Under the pieces are notes generated by a model. The model was not told the DNA's origin and made no database searches. It worked only from the letters and a program-made list of their open reading frames with translations. The position numbers and the translations under genes were made by a program. Positions 26,007 through 34,616 of a stretch of 64,000 nucleotides of DNA are shown here, piece after piece. Source of the stretch: Auraticoccus monumenti (GTDB lineage: Bacteria; Actinomycetota; Actinomycetes; Propionibacteriales; Propionibacteriaceae). Numbering within the stretch: position 1 is the stretch's first letter; the number at the start of each line of letters is the position of its first letter. The stretch is taken from assembly GCF_900101785.1 (NCBI RefSeq), contig NZ_LT629688.1, forward strand, positions 496,001 through 560,000. The letters run 5' to 3'.

Positions 26007-28762
26007 CAGCGCAGACCTTTCTCGGAGGTGGTGCCGGCGAAGGCGTGTTCGGGGAGGTGCCCGCCGGGGGCGGCGGGCGGACGGAGGACGAGCAGCTGGT
26101 GCGGCCCGGCGACGAGGTCGGCGACCACCGAGGCGGTGGTCACCCCCAGCACCACGGCCTGGTCGCCGCGCTCCTGGGCGGCGCGGAGCAGCCGGTCCAG
26201 GGCCTGCCGCGCCTCGGGGGTCGCGAGGGCGTCGGCCCCGTCGACCAGGGCCAGCGGCGGGCGGCGTCGCGCCAGACCCTCGAGCCCGCGAGCGACCTGG
26301 GCGTGGACGGTGGCGTCGACGTAACCGGTGCGACGGCGCAGCGCGGCGCTGCTCCCGGGGACCAGCTGCCCGACCACGCGGGCCTGGCCGAGGTCCGGCG
26401 TCATCCGGCCCGACAGGCTCATCATCAGCGCGGCGCGCCCGCTCGGGGCCCCCTCGACGACGAGGACCTGACCGGGGTCGAGGTCGAGGTCGACCGGGGC
26501 CACCAGGCCCTCGACGCCGAGCCCCTCGGCGTGCACGGCGCGTCCGGCGCCGGCGGCGGGCCACTGGGCCAGGGCGAGCTCGCGGTGCAGCTGCTCACCC
26601 TCGACGTCCAGGGCCGGCAGCCTCTTCTCCAGCCAGCCCGGCAGCCACCAGGCCCGCTCGCCGAGCAGGGCCATCACGGCCGGGACGAGGGTCATCCGCA
26701 CCACGAAGGCGTCGAAGGCGACCCCGACGGCCAGGGCGAAGGCGATCGGCTTGATGGCCCCCTCCCCCTCGGGCACGAAGAAGGCGAAGACGGCGAACAT
26801 GATCACCGCGGCGGCGGTGACCACCGAGGCGGAACCGCGGAACCCGGAGTGGACGGCCGCCCGCGCCGGGGTGCCGTGGACGTGGTCCTCGCGCATCCGC
26901 GAGACCAGGAACACCTCGTAGTCCATCGCCAGGCCGAAGAGGATGCCCATCAGCAGGATCGGCAGGAAGCTGATGATCGGGCCCGGGCGCTCGAGGTTGA
27001 TCAGCTCCGCGCCGTGGCCCTGGATGAACACCAGGGTGGTCAGCCCGAAGGCGACACCGATGCTGAGCAGGTAGCCCAGCGTGGCCTTGATCGGGACCGC
27101 GATGGAGCGGAACACCATGGTCAGCAGCACCAGCGAGAGACCGACCACGAAGATGCCGAAGGGCAGCAGCGCCCCGGCCAGCCGGTCGGAGACGTCGATC
27201 TGGATGGCGGTGACGCCGGTGACGGCGGTGGTGACGTCGTACTCGTCCTGCCAGCCCGGCTCCATCTCGCGCAGCCGCTCGACCAGGTCGGCGGTGGCGG
27301 GGTCGGAGGGGCCGGTGGTGGGGACGATCTGGACGAAGCCGGTGTCGGCGTTCTGGTTCGGCGTGGCCAGCGGGACGCTCGCCACCCCCGGCATCGCCTC
27401 GATGTCCTCCTGGAGGCCCTCCATCACGCCGAGCGGGTCGTCGGAGCCGACGATCTCGGCGGTGACGATCAGGGGTCCGTTGAACCCCGGGCCGAAGTAC
27501 TCCGCCTGGAGGTCGTAGGTGGTGCGGGCGGGGGTGCCGACGTGGTTCTCCCCCGCGTTCGGCAGGGCCAGCGTCAGGTCGCGGGCCGGCAGGCTCAGCA
27601 GCACCGAGCCGACCAGCACCACCACGACGGTCACCGCGGGGACCTTGGTGACCACCTTCACCCAGCCGGCGAAGAAGCCACCCGGGCGGTCGGCGGCGGC
27701 CTGCGGCAGGGGCTCCTGGGCGGCCATCGCCCGACGGACCTTCTTCGGGCGCATGCGCTCCCCGGCCATGCCCATCAGGGCCGGCAGCATGGTCAGCGCG
27801 ACCACCACGGCCACGGCGACGCCGATTGCGGCGAAGACGCCCATGGCGGTGAGGAACGGGATCTGGGCGATGGCCAGCCCGACCAGGGCGATGATCACGG
27901 TCAGCCCGGCGAAGACCACGGCCGAGCCGGCGGTGGCCACCGAGCGGGCGGCGGACTCCTCGACGTCGAGGCCGCGGGCCAGCTGCTCGCGGTGGCGGGA
28001 CAGGATGAACAGGGCGTAGTCGATGCCCACCGCGAGCCCCAGCATCACCGAGAGCATCGGGGTGGTGGAGCTGATGGTGGTGAACCCGGTGGCCAGCAGC
28101 AGCAGGGTCATCGAGACCCCGACGCCGAGCAGGGCGGTCAGCAGCGGCATCCCGGCGGCGACCACCGAGCCGAGGGTGATCAGCAGCACGACCAACGCCA
28201 CCCCGACGCCGATCACCTCGACGATGCTGAAGCCGGGGACGGACTGGTTGAAGATCTCCCCGCCCATGCTGGCCTGCGAGCCGGGCAGCGACTCCTGCAG
28301 GTCGGTCGCCACGGCCACCAGCTCCTCGCGCTGGGCGTCGGTGACCTCCTCGGCGTCCCCGGGGATGCGGGCGCTGACGATGGCGGCGCGGTCGTCGTCG
28401 CTGATCATCCCGCTGACCATCTCGTCGTAGGGGCTGGACGCGGTGTCGACGAAGTCCAGCGCCTCGAGCTCGTCGATGCCGGTCTCGATCGCGTCGCGCA
28501 CCTCCTCGCTGCGGACGTCCGAGCCCTCGGGGGCGACCACGATCAAACTGGCCGACGTCCCCGACACCTCCGGGAAGGTGCGTCCGAGCTGGTCCAGGGC
28601 CACCTGCGACCGGGCACCGGGGATGGAGAACTCGTTGTCGAAGGAGCCGCCGACCAGCCCCGCGGACCCGCCGAGCACGGCCACGACGAGCAGCCAGATG
28701 CCGGCCGTGCGCCACTTGTGACGGAAGGCGGCGCGGCCCAGCGCGTAGAGGAAGGACGACAT
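26006..28762 (-). CDS. MMPL-family RND transporter with C-terminal degenerate ABC-ATPase-like domain
   Basis: 918 residues. The MMPL core (about 1-715) has the two RND repeats, each with a large extracytoplasmic loop; GVGVSMTLLLLATGFTTISS and the stretch LGLAVGIDYALFILSRHREQ, and their second-half partners MDYEVFLVSRMREDH, are typical. Residues 725-918 resemble an ABC nucleotide-binding domain (LDLDPGQVLVVEGAPSGRAAL and a RRPPLALVDGADAL Walker-B-like stretch), but the Walker A lysine is lost. ATG 28762 follows GGGAG. It likely exports a lipid or drug with YhgE/Pip and is repressed by the divergent TetR. Confidence 0.85.
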   Translation of the reverse strand: MSSFLYALGRAAFRHKWRTAGIWLLVVAVLGGSAGLVGGSFDNEFSIPGARSQVALDQLGRTFPEVSGTSASLIVVAPEGSDVRSEEVRDAIETGIDELEALDFVDTASSPYDEMVSGMISDDDRAAIVSARIPGDAEEVTDAQREELVAVATDLQESLPGSQASMGGEIFNQSVPGFSIVEVIGVGVALVVLLITLGSVVAAGMPLLTALLGVGVSMTLLLLATGFTTISSTTPMLSVMLGLAVGIDYALFILSRHREQLARGLDVEESAARSVATAGSAVVFAGLTVIIALVGLAIAQIPFLTAMGVFAAIGVAVAVVVALTMLPALMGMAGERMRPKKVRRAMAAQEPLPQAAADRPGGFFAGWVKVVTKVPAVTVVVVLVGSVLLSLPARDLTLALPNAGENHVGTPARTTYDLQAEYFGPGFNGPLIVTAEIVGSDDPLGVMEGLQEDIEAMPGVASVPLATPNQNADTGFVQIVPTTGPSDPATADLVERLREMEPGWQDEYDVTTAVTGVTAIQIDVSDRLAGALLPFGIFVVGLSLVLLTMVFRSIAVPIKATLGYLLSIGVAFGLTTLVFIQGHGAELINLERPGPIISFLPILLMGILFGLAMDYEVFLVSRMREDHVHGTPARAAVHSGFRGSASVVTAAAVIMFAVFAFFVPEGEGAIKPIAFALAVGVAFDAFVVRMTLVPAVMALLGERAWWLPGWLEKRLPALDVEGEQLHRELALAQWPAAGAGRAVHAEGLGVEGLVAPVDLDLDPGQVLVVEGAPSGRAALMMSLSGRMTPDLGQARVVGQLVPGSSAALRRRTGYVDATVHAQVARGLEGLARRRPPLALVDGADALATPEARQALDRLLRAAQERGDQAVVLGVTTASVVADLVAGPHQLLVLRPPAAPGGHLPEHAFAGTTSEKGLR

Positions 28763-28790
28763 GGCGCTCCCGAGTGGGTGACGTACGTTC

Positions 28791-28823
28791 GATACAGACC
28801 TGTATCCGATACGGGACTGTATC
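28791..28823. promoter_or_regulatory. Twin TetR operators between MMPL operon and tetR
   Basis: GATACAGACCTGTATC (28791-28806, perfect 6-4-6) and GATACGGGACTGTATC (28808-28823, one mismatch) lie side by side, 17 bp centre to centre, on the same helix face offset. TAGGGT (28827-28832) just to the right may be the -10 of the tetR gene. Confidence 0.85.
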
Positions 28824-28859
28824 CGATAGGGTGACGCGGACCAACCCCGAGGAGGTGGC

Positions 28860-29504
28860 GTGAGTCTCACCGTGAAGCCGCCCGGCACCCCGAGCGCGCG
28901 GCGCGAGCGGACCCGGCGGCGGCTGATGGAGGCCGCCGTGCACGTGGTCGCGGAGAAGGGCGTCAACGGGGCCAGCGTGGAGGAGATCTGCGAGCGGGCC
29001 GGGTTCACCCGCGGCGCGTTCTACTCCAACTTCGGCTCCAAGGAGGACCTCTGCCTGGCCGTGATGCGCCAGCACGTCGAGGACCACCTGGCCCGGGCCA
29101 ACGAGGCGCTGGACTCCGCCGAGCAGGAGGGCCTGGACGCCGAGCACACGCTGGTCCGGGCCGTCGACCTGGTGGTGGACAGCCAGGACGCCGAGTCCGA
29201 GACGCTGCTGACCATGCACGAGCTCCGGCTGCTGGCCATCCGCAACCCCGAGGTGCGCGGCGGGTTCCTGGAGATGGAGGAGCAGACCGACGCGATGGTC
29301 GCCTCCATCATCGAGCGGGGCATCGAGCGCCACGGGCTGCGGCTGGTCCTCCCCGGCCGGGAGGTCGGGCGGCTGCTGGGCAGCGTCTTCGAGCAGGGCC
29401 TGCTGGACGCCGCCCTGCACGACCGCCGCGGCGACAAGTCGGCGGTCAAGCGGCAGATGGTCGCGGTCCTGCGCGCCCTGATGACCGACGCCCCCACCGC
29501 CTGA
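28860..29504 (+). CDS. TetR-family regulator of the MMPL/YhgE operon
   Basis: 214 residues. HTH: VVAEKGVNGASVEEICERAGFTRGAFYSNFGSKEDL, a near-consensus AcrR-like sequence; the C-terminal region (LLGSVFEQGLLDAAL) matches the common bacterial TetR C-terminal domain. GGAGG ends 4 nt before GTG 28860. The two GATAC-type palindromes upstream place it as an autoregulated repressor of the divergent transport operon. Confidence 0.92.
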   Translation: MSLTVKPPGTPSARRERTRRRLMEAAVHVVAEKGVNGASVEEICERAGFTRGAFYSNFGSKEDLCLAVMRQHVEDHLARANEALDSAEQEGLDAEHTLVRAVDLVVDSQDAESETLLTMHELRLLAIRNPEVRGGFLEMEEQTDAMVASIIERGIERHGLRLVLPGREVGRLLGSVFEQGLLDAALHDRRGDKSAVKRQMVAVLRALMTDAPTA

Positions 29505-30035
29505 TCCGACGCCTTCCGTCGGGCCGCCCGCTGGTCCAGGCTCAGCGGCCGAGCCATGGCGTTCGGAGTCGGGGCACGGACGCTCCCGGCCCGGCACGGC
29601 GGCTCCCAGTCGGGCACGGCCGCTCCCGGTCCGGCACGGCGGCTCGGAGTCGGGCACGGCGGCTCCCGGTCGGCACGGCGAGGGACCACCCCGTCAGGAG
29701 CCACGTCCCTGCACGAACCTGCTCATACGAACATGACGGGCCCCTCCGCGAGCCAGCGTGCGCCCATGAGCACGTCGCTGTATCGGTTCGGGCTCAGCGG
29801 CGCCCGATGCGGGGGGAGCCCCGCGCAGCGGCCCAGGTTCGCCGGAGCCCTGCCGCCACGAGCAGGTGCTGCGCGGTCCCGGATCGGGCGGCGAACGCTG
29901 GGCGAGTCAGGTCCCTGCGGGCGCGCCGGGCCACGACCCCGCCGTCACCCCGTCGGCGACAGCCGACAGACTTGCTCCCGGTGCCGAGAGCCCGTCGAGG
30001 AGGCCCGGCACCCACCCCCACGCACGAGGAGAGAC
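29505..30035. other. 531-bp intergenic region with a 20-bp tandem repeat
   Basis: No credible gene. It contains five 20-bp repeats at 29575-29673 and, nearer the mannosidase, a TCATACG motif (29725-29731) also found in the intergenic region around 33011. The start of the mannosidase has its own ribosome site. Confidence 0.6.
29575..29680. repeat. 20-bp tandem repeat array
   Basis: Five consecutive units of consensus CACGGCGGCTCCCGGTCGGG (29575-29594, 29595-29614, 29615-29634, 29635-29654, 29655-29673, the last one base short) and a partial sixth. The 14 bases before the first unit resemble the 3' part of a unit. There are no spacers, so this is not CRISPR. Confidence 0.85.
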
Positions 30036-32477
30036 ATGACCCAGAGCACCGCCCTGACGTCCTGGCAGGTCCGAGCCGGGAAGGGACCCGTCCCCGAGGC
30101 GCTGCGCGGGATCGAGGTCGCCGCGACGGTGCCGGGCAGCGTCCACACCGACCTGATGGCTGCCGGACTCATCGCCGACCCCTACCTCGACACCAACGAG
30201 CTGCTGCAGGGCTGGATCGGGCGCACCGACTGGCACTACCGCACCACCCTCGACCTCACCGACACCACCGCGGAGCGGGCCGACCTCGTCCTCCTCGGGC
30301 TGGACACCGTCGCCCGGGTGTCGGTCGACGGCGAGCCGCTGCTGGAGACGTCCAACATGCACCGCACGCACCGCGTCGACGTCAGCCGCTGGCGCGGGAG
30401 CAGCGCCGAGCTCACCATCGACTTCTCCGCCCCGGTGCCGGCCGCGAACCGGGCCAGCCTCGAGCTGGGTCCGCGCCCGCACACCAACCACCACCCCTAC
30501 AACGCGCTGCGCAAGATGGCCTGCAGCTTCGGCTGGGACTGGGGGCCCGACACCACCACCAGCGGACCGTGGCGCCCGGTGCTGGTGGAGACCTGGCACA
30601 CCGCGAGGCTCGCCGCGGTGCGCCCCACCCCGCGGGTCGACGAGGACGACCGTGGTGTGGTCGACGTGGTCGTGGAGATGGAGCGGGCCGAGGGGTCCAC
30701 CGAGCCGCTCACCGTGGAGCTGGTCTGCGGCGACGTCAGCCACCGGGTCGAGGTGCCGCCGGGCGACACCGGCGTCCGCACCAGCCTGGACGCCGGCACC
30801 GTGCGGCGCTGGTGGCCCCGAGGACACGGCGAGCCCCACCTCTACGACCTGCAGGTCCGGCTGCTGTCGGACGAGGTGGAGCTGGACGCCACCACCCAGC
30901 GGATCGGGTTCCGCACCATCACCGTCGACACCACCCCCGACGAGGCGGGCACCCCCTTCACCGTGGTGGTCAACGGCCGTCCGGTGTTCGTGCGCGGGGT
31001 GAACTGGATCCCCGACGACGCGTTCCCCCACCGCGTCGACCGCGCCCGCTACGCCGCCCGGCTGACCCAGGCCGAGGAGGCCGGGGTGAACCTGGTCCGG
31101 GTCTGGGGTGGCGGGATCTACGAGGACGACGCCTTCTACGACGAGTGCGACGAGCGCGGGCTGATGGTCTGGCAGGACTTCCTGTTCGCCTGCGCGGCCT
31201 ACGCCGAGGAGGAGCCGCTGCGGGGCGAGGTGGTGGCCGAGGTCCGCGACAACGTCACCCGGCTGATGCCCCACCCCAGCCTGGTGCTGTGGAACGGGAA
31301 CAACGAGAACCTGTGGGGCCACGAGGACTGGCAGTGGAAGGAGCGGCTGGACGGTCGCACCTGGGGCGAGGGCTACTACTCCGAGCTGCTCCCCCGGCTG
31401 GTCGAGCAGCTGGACCCCGGACGTCCCTACACCCCGGGCAGTCCCTTCACCCCCGACAGCGCCGGTGAGCACCACCCCAACGACCCGCGGCACGGGTCGG
31501 TGCACGTCTGGGACGTCTGGAACGCCCGCGACTGGACCGCCTACCTGGAGTACCGCCCGCGCTTCGTCGCCGAGTTCGGCTGGCAGGCACCGCCGACCTG
31601 GGCGACCCTGCGACGCAGCATTGCCGACGACCCGATGACGCCCGAGTCCCCCGGCATGCTGGTGCACCAGAAGGCCGGGGAGGGGCACACCAAGCTGGTC
31701 CGCGGGCTGGTCCCGCACCTGCGCGAGCCGGTCGCGATGGAGGCCTGGCACTGGGCGATGCAGCTCAACCAGGCCCGCGCGCTGCGGACCGGGATCGAGC
31801 ACTTCCGCTCGCTCTGGCCGCACTGCGCCGGCACCGTGTGGTGGCAGCTGAACGACTGCTGGCCGGTGACCTCGTGGGCCGTGGTGGACGGGGACGGCCG
31901 CCGCAAGCCCTCCTTCTACGCCCTGCGGCACGCCTACGCCGACCGGATCCTGGTGCTCGGTCACGAGGACGAGCAGCTGGTGGTCACCGCGGTGAACGAC
32001 ACCGACGAGGACTGGGCCGGATCGCTGCGGCTGGTCCGGCTGGAGGTCGGCGGGGACGTCCTGGCCGAGGAGGGGCGGGAGGTGGCCGTGCCGGCGCGGT
32101 CGGCGTCCCGCTGGCCGGTGGGTGGGCCTGGTCTGCTTCAGGACCCGGCGCGCGAGCTGGTGCTGGCCGAGCTGGACGGCGTCCGAGGCTGGCACTTCGG
32201 CACCGAGGACCGCGACGGCGTCCGGCCCGAGGCGACGCTGGAGACCGAGGTGCTGGAGGTGGACGGGGGGTACGAGGTGCGGGTGACGGCCCGCACCCTG
32301 GTCCGGGACCTCGTGCTGCTGGCCGATGCGGTGGCCCCGGACGCGGTGGTGGACGACATGCTGCTCACCCTGCTGCCCGGGGAGACCCACACGTTCACCG
32401 TGCGCACCGGGGAGCGGCTGTCGCCCGACGCGCTGGTCGCGCCCGTCGTCCTGCGGTCGGTGAACCAGCTGGTCTGA
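30036..32477 (+). CDS. Beta-mannosidase (glycoside hydrolase family 2)
   Basis: 813 residues. GH2 sugar-binding domain with DWHYRTTLDL and NMHRTHRVDV, NALRKMACSFGWDWGP (mannosidase hallmark), then the TIM barrel: acid/base Glu424 in LWNGNNENLWG and nucleophile Glu513 in RFVAEFGWQAPP. GWDWGPDTTTSGPWRPV distinguishes beta-mannosidases from beta-galactosidases. No signal peptide, so it acts in the cytoplasm on imported mannosides or glucomannan fragments. GAGGAGAG precedes the ATG. The last 64 bases, including the stop, are the first unit of a tandem repeat that continues downstream. Confidence 0.93.
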   Translation: MTQSTALTSWQVRAGKGPVPEALRGIEVAATVPGSVHTDLMAAGLIADPYLDTNELLQGWIGRTDWHYRTTLDLTDTTAERADLVLLGLDTVARVSVDGEPLLETSNMHRTHRVDVSRWRGSSAELTIDFSAPVPAANRASLELGPRPHTNHHPYNALRKMACSFGWDWGPDTTTSGPWRPVLVETWHTARLAAVRPTPRVDEDDRGVVDVVVEMERAEGSTEPLTVELVCGDVSHRVEVPPGDTGVRTSLDAGTVRRWWPRGHGEPHLYDLQVRLLSDEVELDATTQRIGFRTITVDTTPDEAGTPFTVVVNGRPVFVRGVNWIPDDAFPHRVDRARYAARLTQAEEAGVNLVRVWGGGIYEDDAFYDECDERGLMVWQDFLFACAAYAEEEPLRGEVVAEVRDNVTRLMPHPSLVLWNGNNENLWGHEDWQWKERLDGRTWGEGYYSELLPRLVEQLDPGRPYTPGSPFTPDSAGEHHPNDPRHGSVHVWDVWNARDWTAYLEYRPRFVAEFGWQAPPTWATLRRSIADDPMTPESPGMLVHQKAGEGHTKLVRGLVPHLREPVAMEAWHWAMQLNQARALRTGIEHFRSLWPHCAGTVWWQLNDCWPVTSWAVVDGDGRRKPSFYALRHAYADRILVLGHEDEQLVVTAVNDTDEDWAGSLRLVRLEVGGDVLAEEGREVAVPARSASRWPVGGPGLLQDPARELVLAELDGVRGWHFGTEDRDGVRPEATLETEVLEVDGGYEVRVTARTLVRDLVLLADAVAPDAVVDDMLLTLLPGETHTFTVRTGERLSPDALVAPVVLRSVNQLV

Positions 32478-32671
32478 CGCGGCTGTCGCCGGAGGCGCCG
32501 GTCGCCACGGCGCCCTGCGGTCGGTGCACCAGCTGGTCTGACGCGGGCTGTCGCCGGAGGCGCCGGTCGCCGCGGCGCCCTGCGGTCGGTCAACCTCCGG
32601 GGGTGACGCGGCCGTCCTGGACGCGCCGGTCGCCCCGACGTCCTGCGGTCGGTCAACCAGCCGGTCTGGAC
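32414..32671. repeat. Tandem duplication of the mannosidase 3' end
   Basis: Four units of 64-65 bp (32414-32478, 32479-32542, 32543-32607, 32608-32671), each running from GCGGCTGTCGCC through CTGCGGTCGGT to the stop-codon area CTGGTCTGAC. Unit 1 lies within the coding region; unit 2 keeps the TGA, unit 3 has TGA in an altered context, unit 4 has TGG. A partial fifth unit may follow. Confidence 0.85.
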
Positions 32672-33512
32672 GCGGGCAGCGGCGGTCGGGCGGCGCCGGG
32701 TCGCGGCGACCCCCGGGATCGGCTGCCAACCGGCAGCCCGTGGCGGGCCGGCCAGGCGGCGTCCGCGTGCGCACGCCTGCCTCGCGCCGGCATGGGCGTG
32801 GCAGCGTCCCGATCCTCGGCCAGGCTCCTGCTGTCGAACTCGTCGAGACGTGTACCCCAGCGCCCATCAGGCTCCCGTGGCGACTGGTGGGTCGGGGGAC
32901 GCAGCTCCTGACGGGCCACCCCAGGCGCCGGCCGACCTCGGCAGCCCAGGACGACTGTCCCCAGCAGGCCGCGAGCGGTCCGCCGCCTCGAGCTCAGCGC
33001 AGGAAGCTGTTCATACGGGCATGCTGGCGCCGTATGCGGGTCAGCCTGCCGCTATGAGCGCTTCTCTGCGGCGGTCTGTGCTCCTCGGGCGGTCTGTGGT
33101 GAGAGCCCTGGGTCACCGTGCCGCTATGAGCGCTTTCAGGACCACTCCCGCCGAGCGCCCGCCGGAGGGGTGATCGGCGGCTGTCTGAGGAGAGCCCGAA
33201 GTGGGCGTCCGTCGATGCCTGCCGCCCCTGCGCCGGGACACGGCGTCGGCCGGACTCCGTGCCCGGACACCGCGGCCGTGCAGCCGGGCGGAGCCTGGGC
33301 CGCCGCAGCCACCGAACGGCCGGGTGACGTCGGCCTCAGCCGCTCGACCACGACGGGACCATCAGCGGCGGGAGAGGATGGTCAACGCGTTGCCGTCGGG
33401 TCGACCAGCCGGCCTCGCCGCGCGCGGGAGCGTGAAGCACAGGCACGTCACCCTCGGCCGTCACGGGGAGCCAGAGCACCCGGTCCGGCGTTGCGCGCGG
33501 GGCGCGAAGGAC
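32478..33512. other. 1,035-bp gene-free region
   Basis: Begins with three degenerate copies of the mannosidase end. A 26-bp sequence beginning GGGTCA and ending GCCGCTATGAGCGCTT occurs at 33038-33063 and again at 33110-33135. Open frames crossing the region have no recognisable domains. The lack of coding over a kilobase in a compact chromosome is itself unusual. Confidence 0.6.
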
Positions 33513-33899
33513 TCAGGGCGTCAGGCCGTCCACGTAGAACCAGTTCCGGCCCTCGCGGACGAACCGGCTCACCTCGTGCAGGACCCCGGGCTCCCCCTGC
33601 ACCCAGGTGGCCCGGAACTCCACCACCCCGTCGTCGTCGAGCAGCCCGCTGCGCTGGGTGGTGAGGACGGTCAGCCCGGTCCAGGTGAGATCGGGCTGCA
33701 GGGTCAGCGTCCGCGGGCGGGTGCTCGGGTGCCAGCTGGCCAGGAGGTGGTCGAGGTCACCGAGGACGTGGGCGGTGTAGCGCGAGCGCATCAGCCGCTC
33801 GGCGGTCGGGGCGGGACGTCCGGCCAGGAGCGGGGCGCAGCAGCGGGTGGCGTCCCGGCCGCCCCCGCACGGGCAGGCGCCCGGGCCGCCGCCGGTCAC
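33513..33899 (-). CDS. YchJ-family (UPF0225) protein with SEC-C-like zinc motif
   Basis: 128 residues. CPCGGGRDATRCCAPLLAG at the N-terminus holds the CxC...CC metal-binding cluster, then APTAERLMRSRYTAHVLGDLDHLLASWHP and a C-terminal RNWFYVDG, the standard UPF0225/YchJ order with an NTF2-like fold. The biochemical role is not established. GTG 33899 was picked because GGAGG lies 5 nt upstream; the longer frame starting at 34247 is Arg-rich and lacks support. Confidence 0.88.
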   Translation of the reverse strand: MTGGGPGACPCGGGRDATRCCAPLLAGRPAPTAERLMRSRYTAHVLGDLDHLLASWHPSTRPRTLTLQPDLTWTGLTVLTTQRSGLLDDDGVVEFRATWVQGEPGVLHEVSRFVREGRNWFYVDGLTP

Positions 33900-34377
33900 G
33901 ACGACCTCCGGGGAGACCGGTCGCTGTGGCCCCGAGGTCGCCCTCCGAGAGCCGCCGGGACCCCACCGGCGTGGGACGGCCCGGCCGGCGACCCGCGTCG
34001 CCACGTCTGCCTGGTGTCGTCGACCATGCCCTCCCTCTCGCGTCCGCAGCAGGTTAGCCGCCGACCGTCGGTGGTCCGGGCGAGGACCGTGAGGACCCGC
34101 CCGACGCTCCACCGCACGAAGGCACGGTCGGCCCGGCACCGCTCCACCGCCCGAAGGCACGGTGCGGCCCGGCACCGCTTCGCCACCGGGTCCGACGAAC
34201 GCCGCCCACCGCGCACCACGAGCCACGCGGAGCCAGCACCGCCCCACCGCCGGGCCCGACGGCGTCGGGCCGATCCACCGTCCTGAGGTACCTCAGACGC
34301 ACGGCGGCCCGCGAGGGCCCAGGAGATCGGGAGATCGTGCGATGCCTCCCCTGCCACCTCAACACGAGCCTTGAGTC
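33900..34377. other. 478-bp intergenic region with tandem repeats and a hairpin
   Basis: Contains three ~35-bp direct repeats (starting at 34105, 34140 and 34176, each beginning CGCTCC or CGCTTC and including GAAGGCACGGT) and a perfect hairpin GGCCCGAC-GGC-GTCGGGCC at 34253-34271. No convincing gene. Confidence 0.55.
34253..34271. other. Perfect 8-3-8 hairpin
   Basis: GGCCCGAC-GGC-GTCGGGCC, about 105 bp upstream of the small ORF at 34378. It could be part of a leader or a terminator. Confidence 0.4.
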
Positions 34378-34566
34378 ATGAGCTACTGGATCGAGCAGAC
34401 GTGGAACTACGAGCACACCGAGCGGATGGAGCGGGCGGCCGCGGACGCCCTGGCCAAGGAGTTCGTCCAGGTTCGCCGGGAGCGACGCCGGGCTGAGCGC
34501 GCGGCCCGGGCGACGTCCGGACTCGGCGCCTGGTGGCAGGGCTTCCGCCCGCTGCACCTGCGGTGA
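34378..34566 (+). CDS. Small basic/helical protein of unknown function
   Basis: 62 residues, unrecognised. It starts MSYWIEQTWNYEHTERMERA, continues as a charged amphipathic helix rich in Arg and Glu, and ends GAWWQGFRPLHLR with aromatic residues. Codon use is like neighbouring genes, and its sequence looks like protein more than chance, but there is no strong ribosome site before ATG 34378. Its stop lies 51 bp before the LuxR regulator start chosen here, overlapping an alternative start by 4 bp. Confidence 0.5.
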   Translation: MSYWIEQTWNYEHTERMERAAADALAKEFVQVRRERRRAERAARATSGLGAWWQGFRPLHLR

Positions 34567-34616
34567 CCGACTCCCGACCCCCGACCTCCGCGGCCGGCGC
34601 GTGCCAGGATGCGGAG

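Noticed and set aside
29575-29680. Possible CRISPR array
   Set aside because: Repeats are contiguous with no spacers and there are no cas genes.
32740-33057. Coding sequence in the gap after the mannosidase, including a GTCGAACTCGTCGAGAC stretch
   Set aside because: The frame contains repeated and compositionally odd sequence and no recognisable protein; the stretch looks like a degenerate intergenic repeat common in this group, but one copy is not enough to call.
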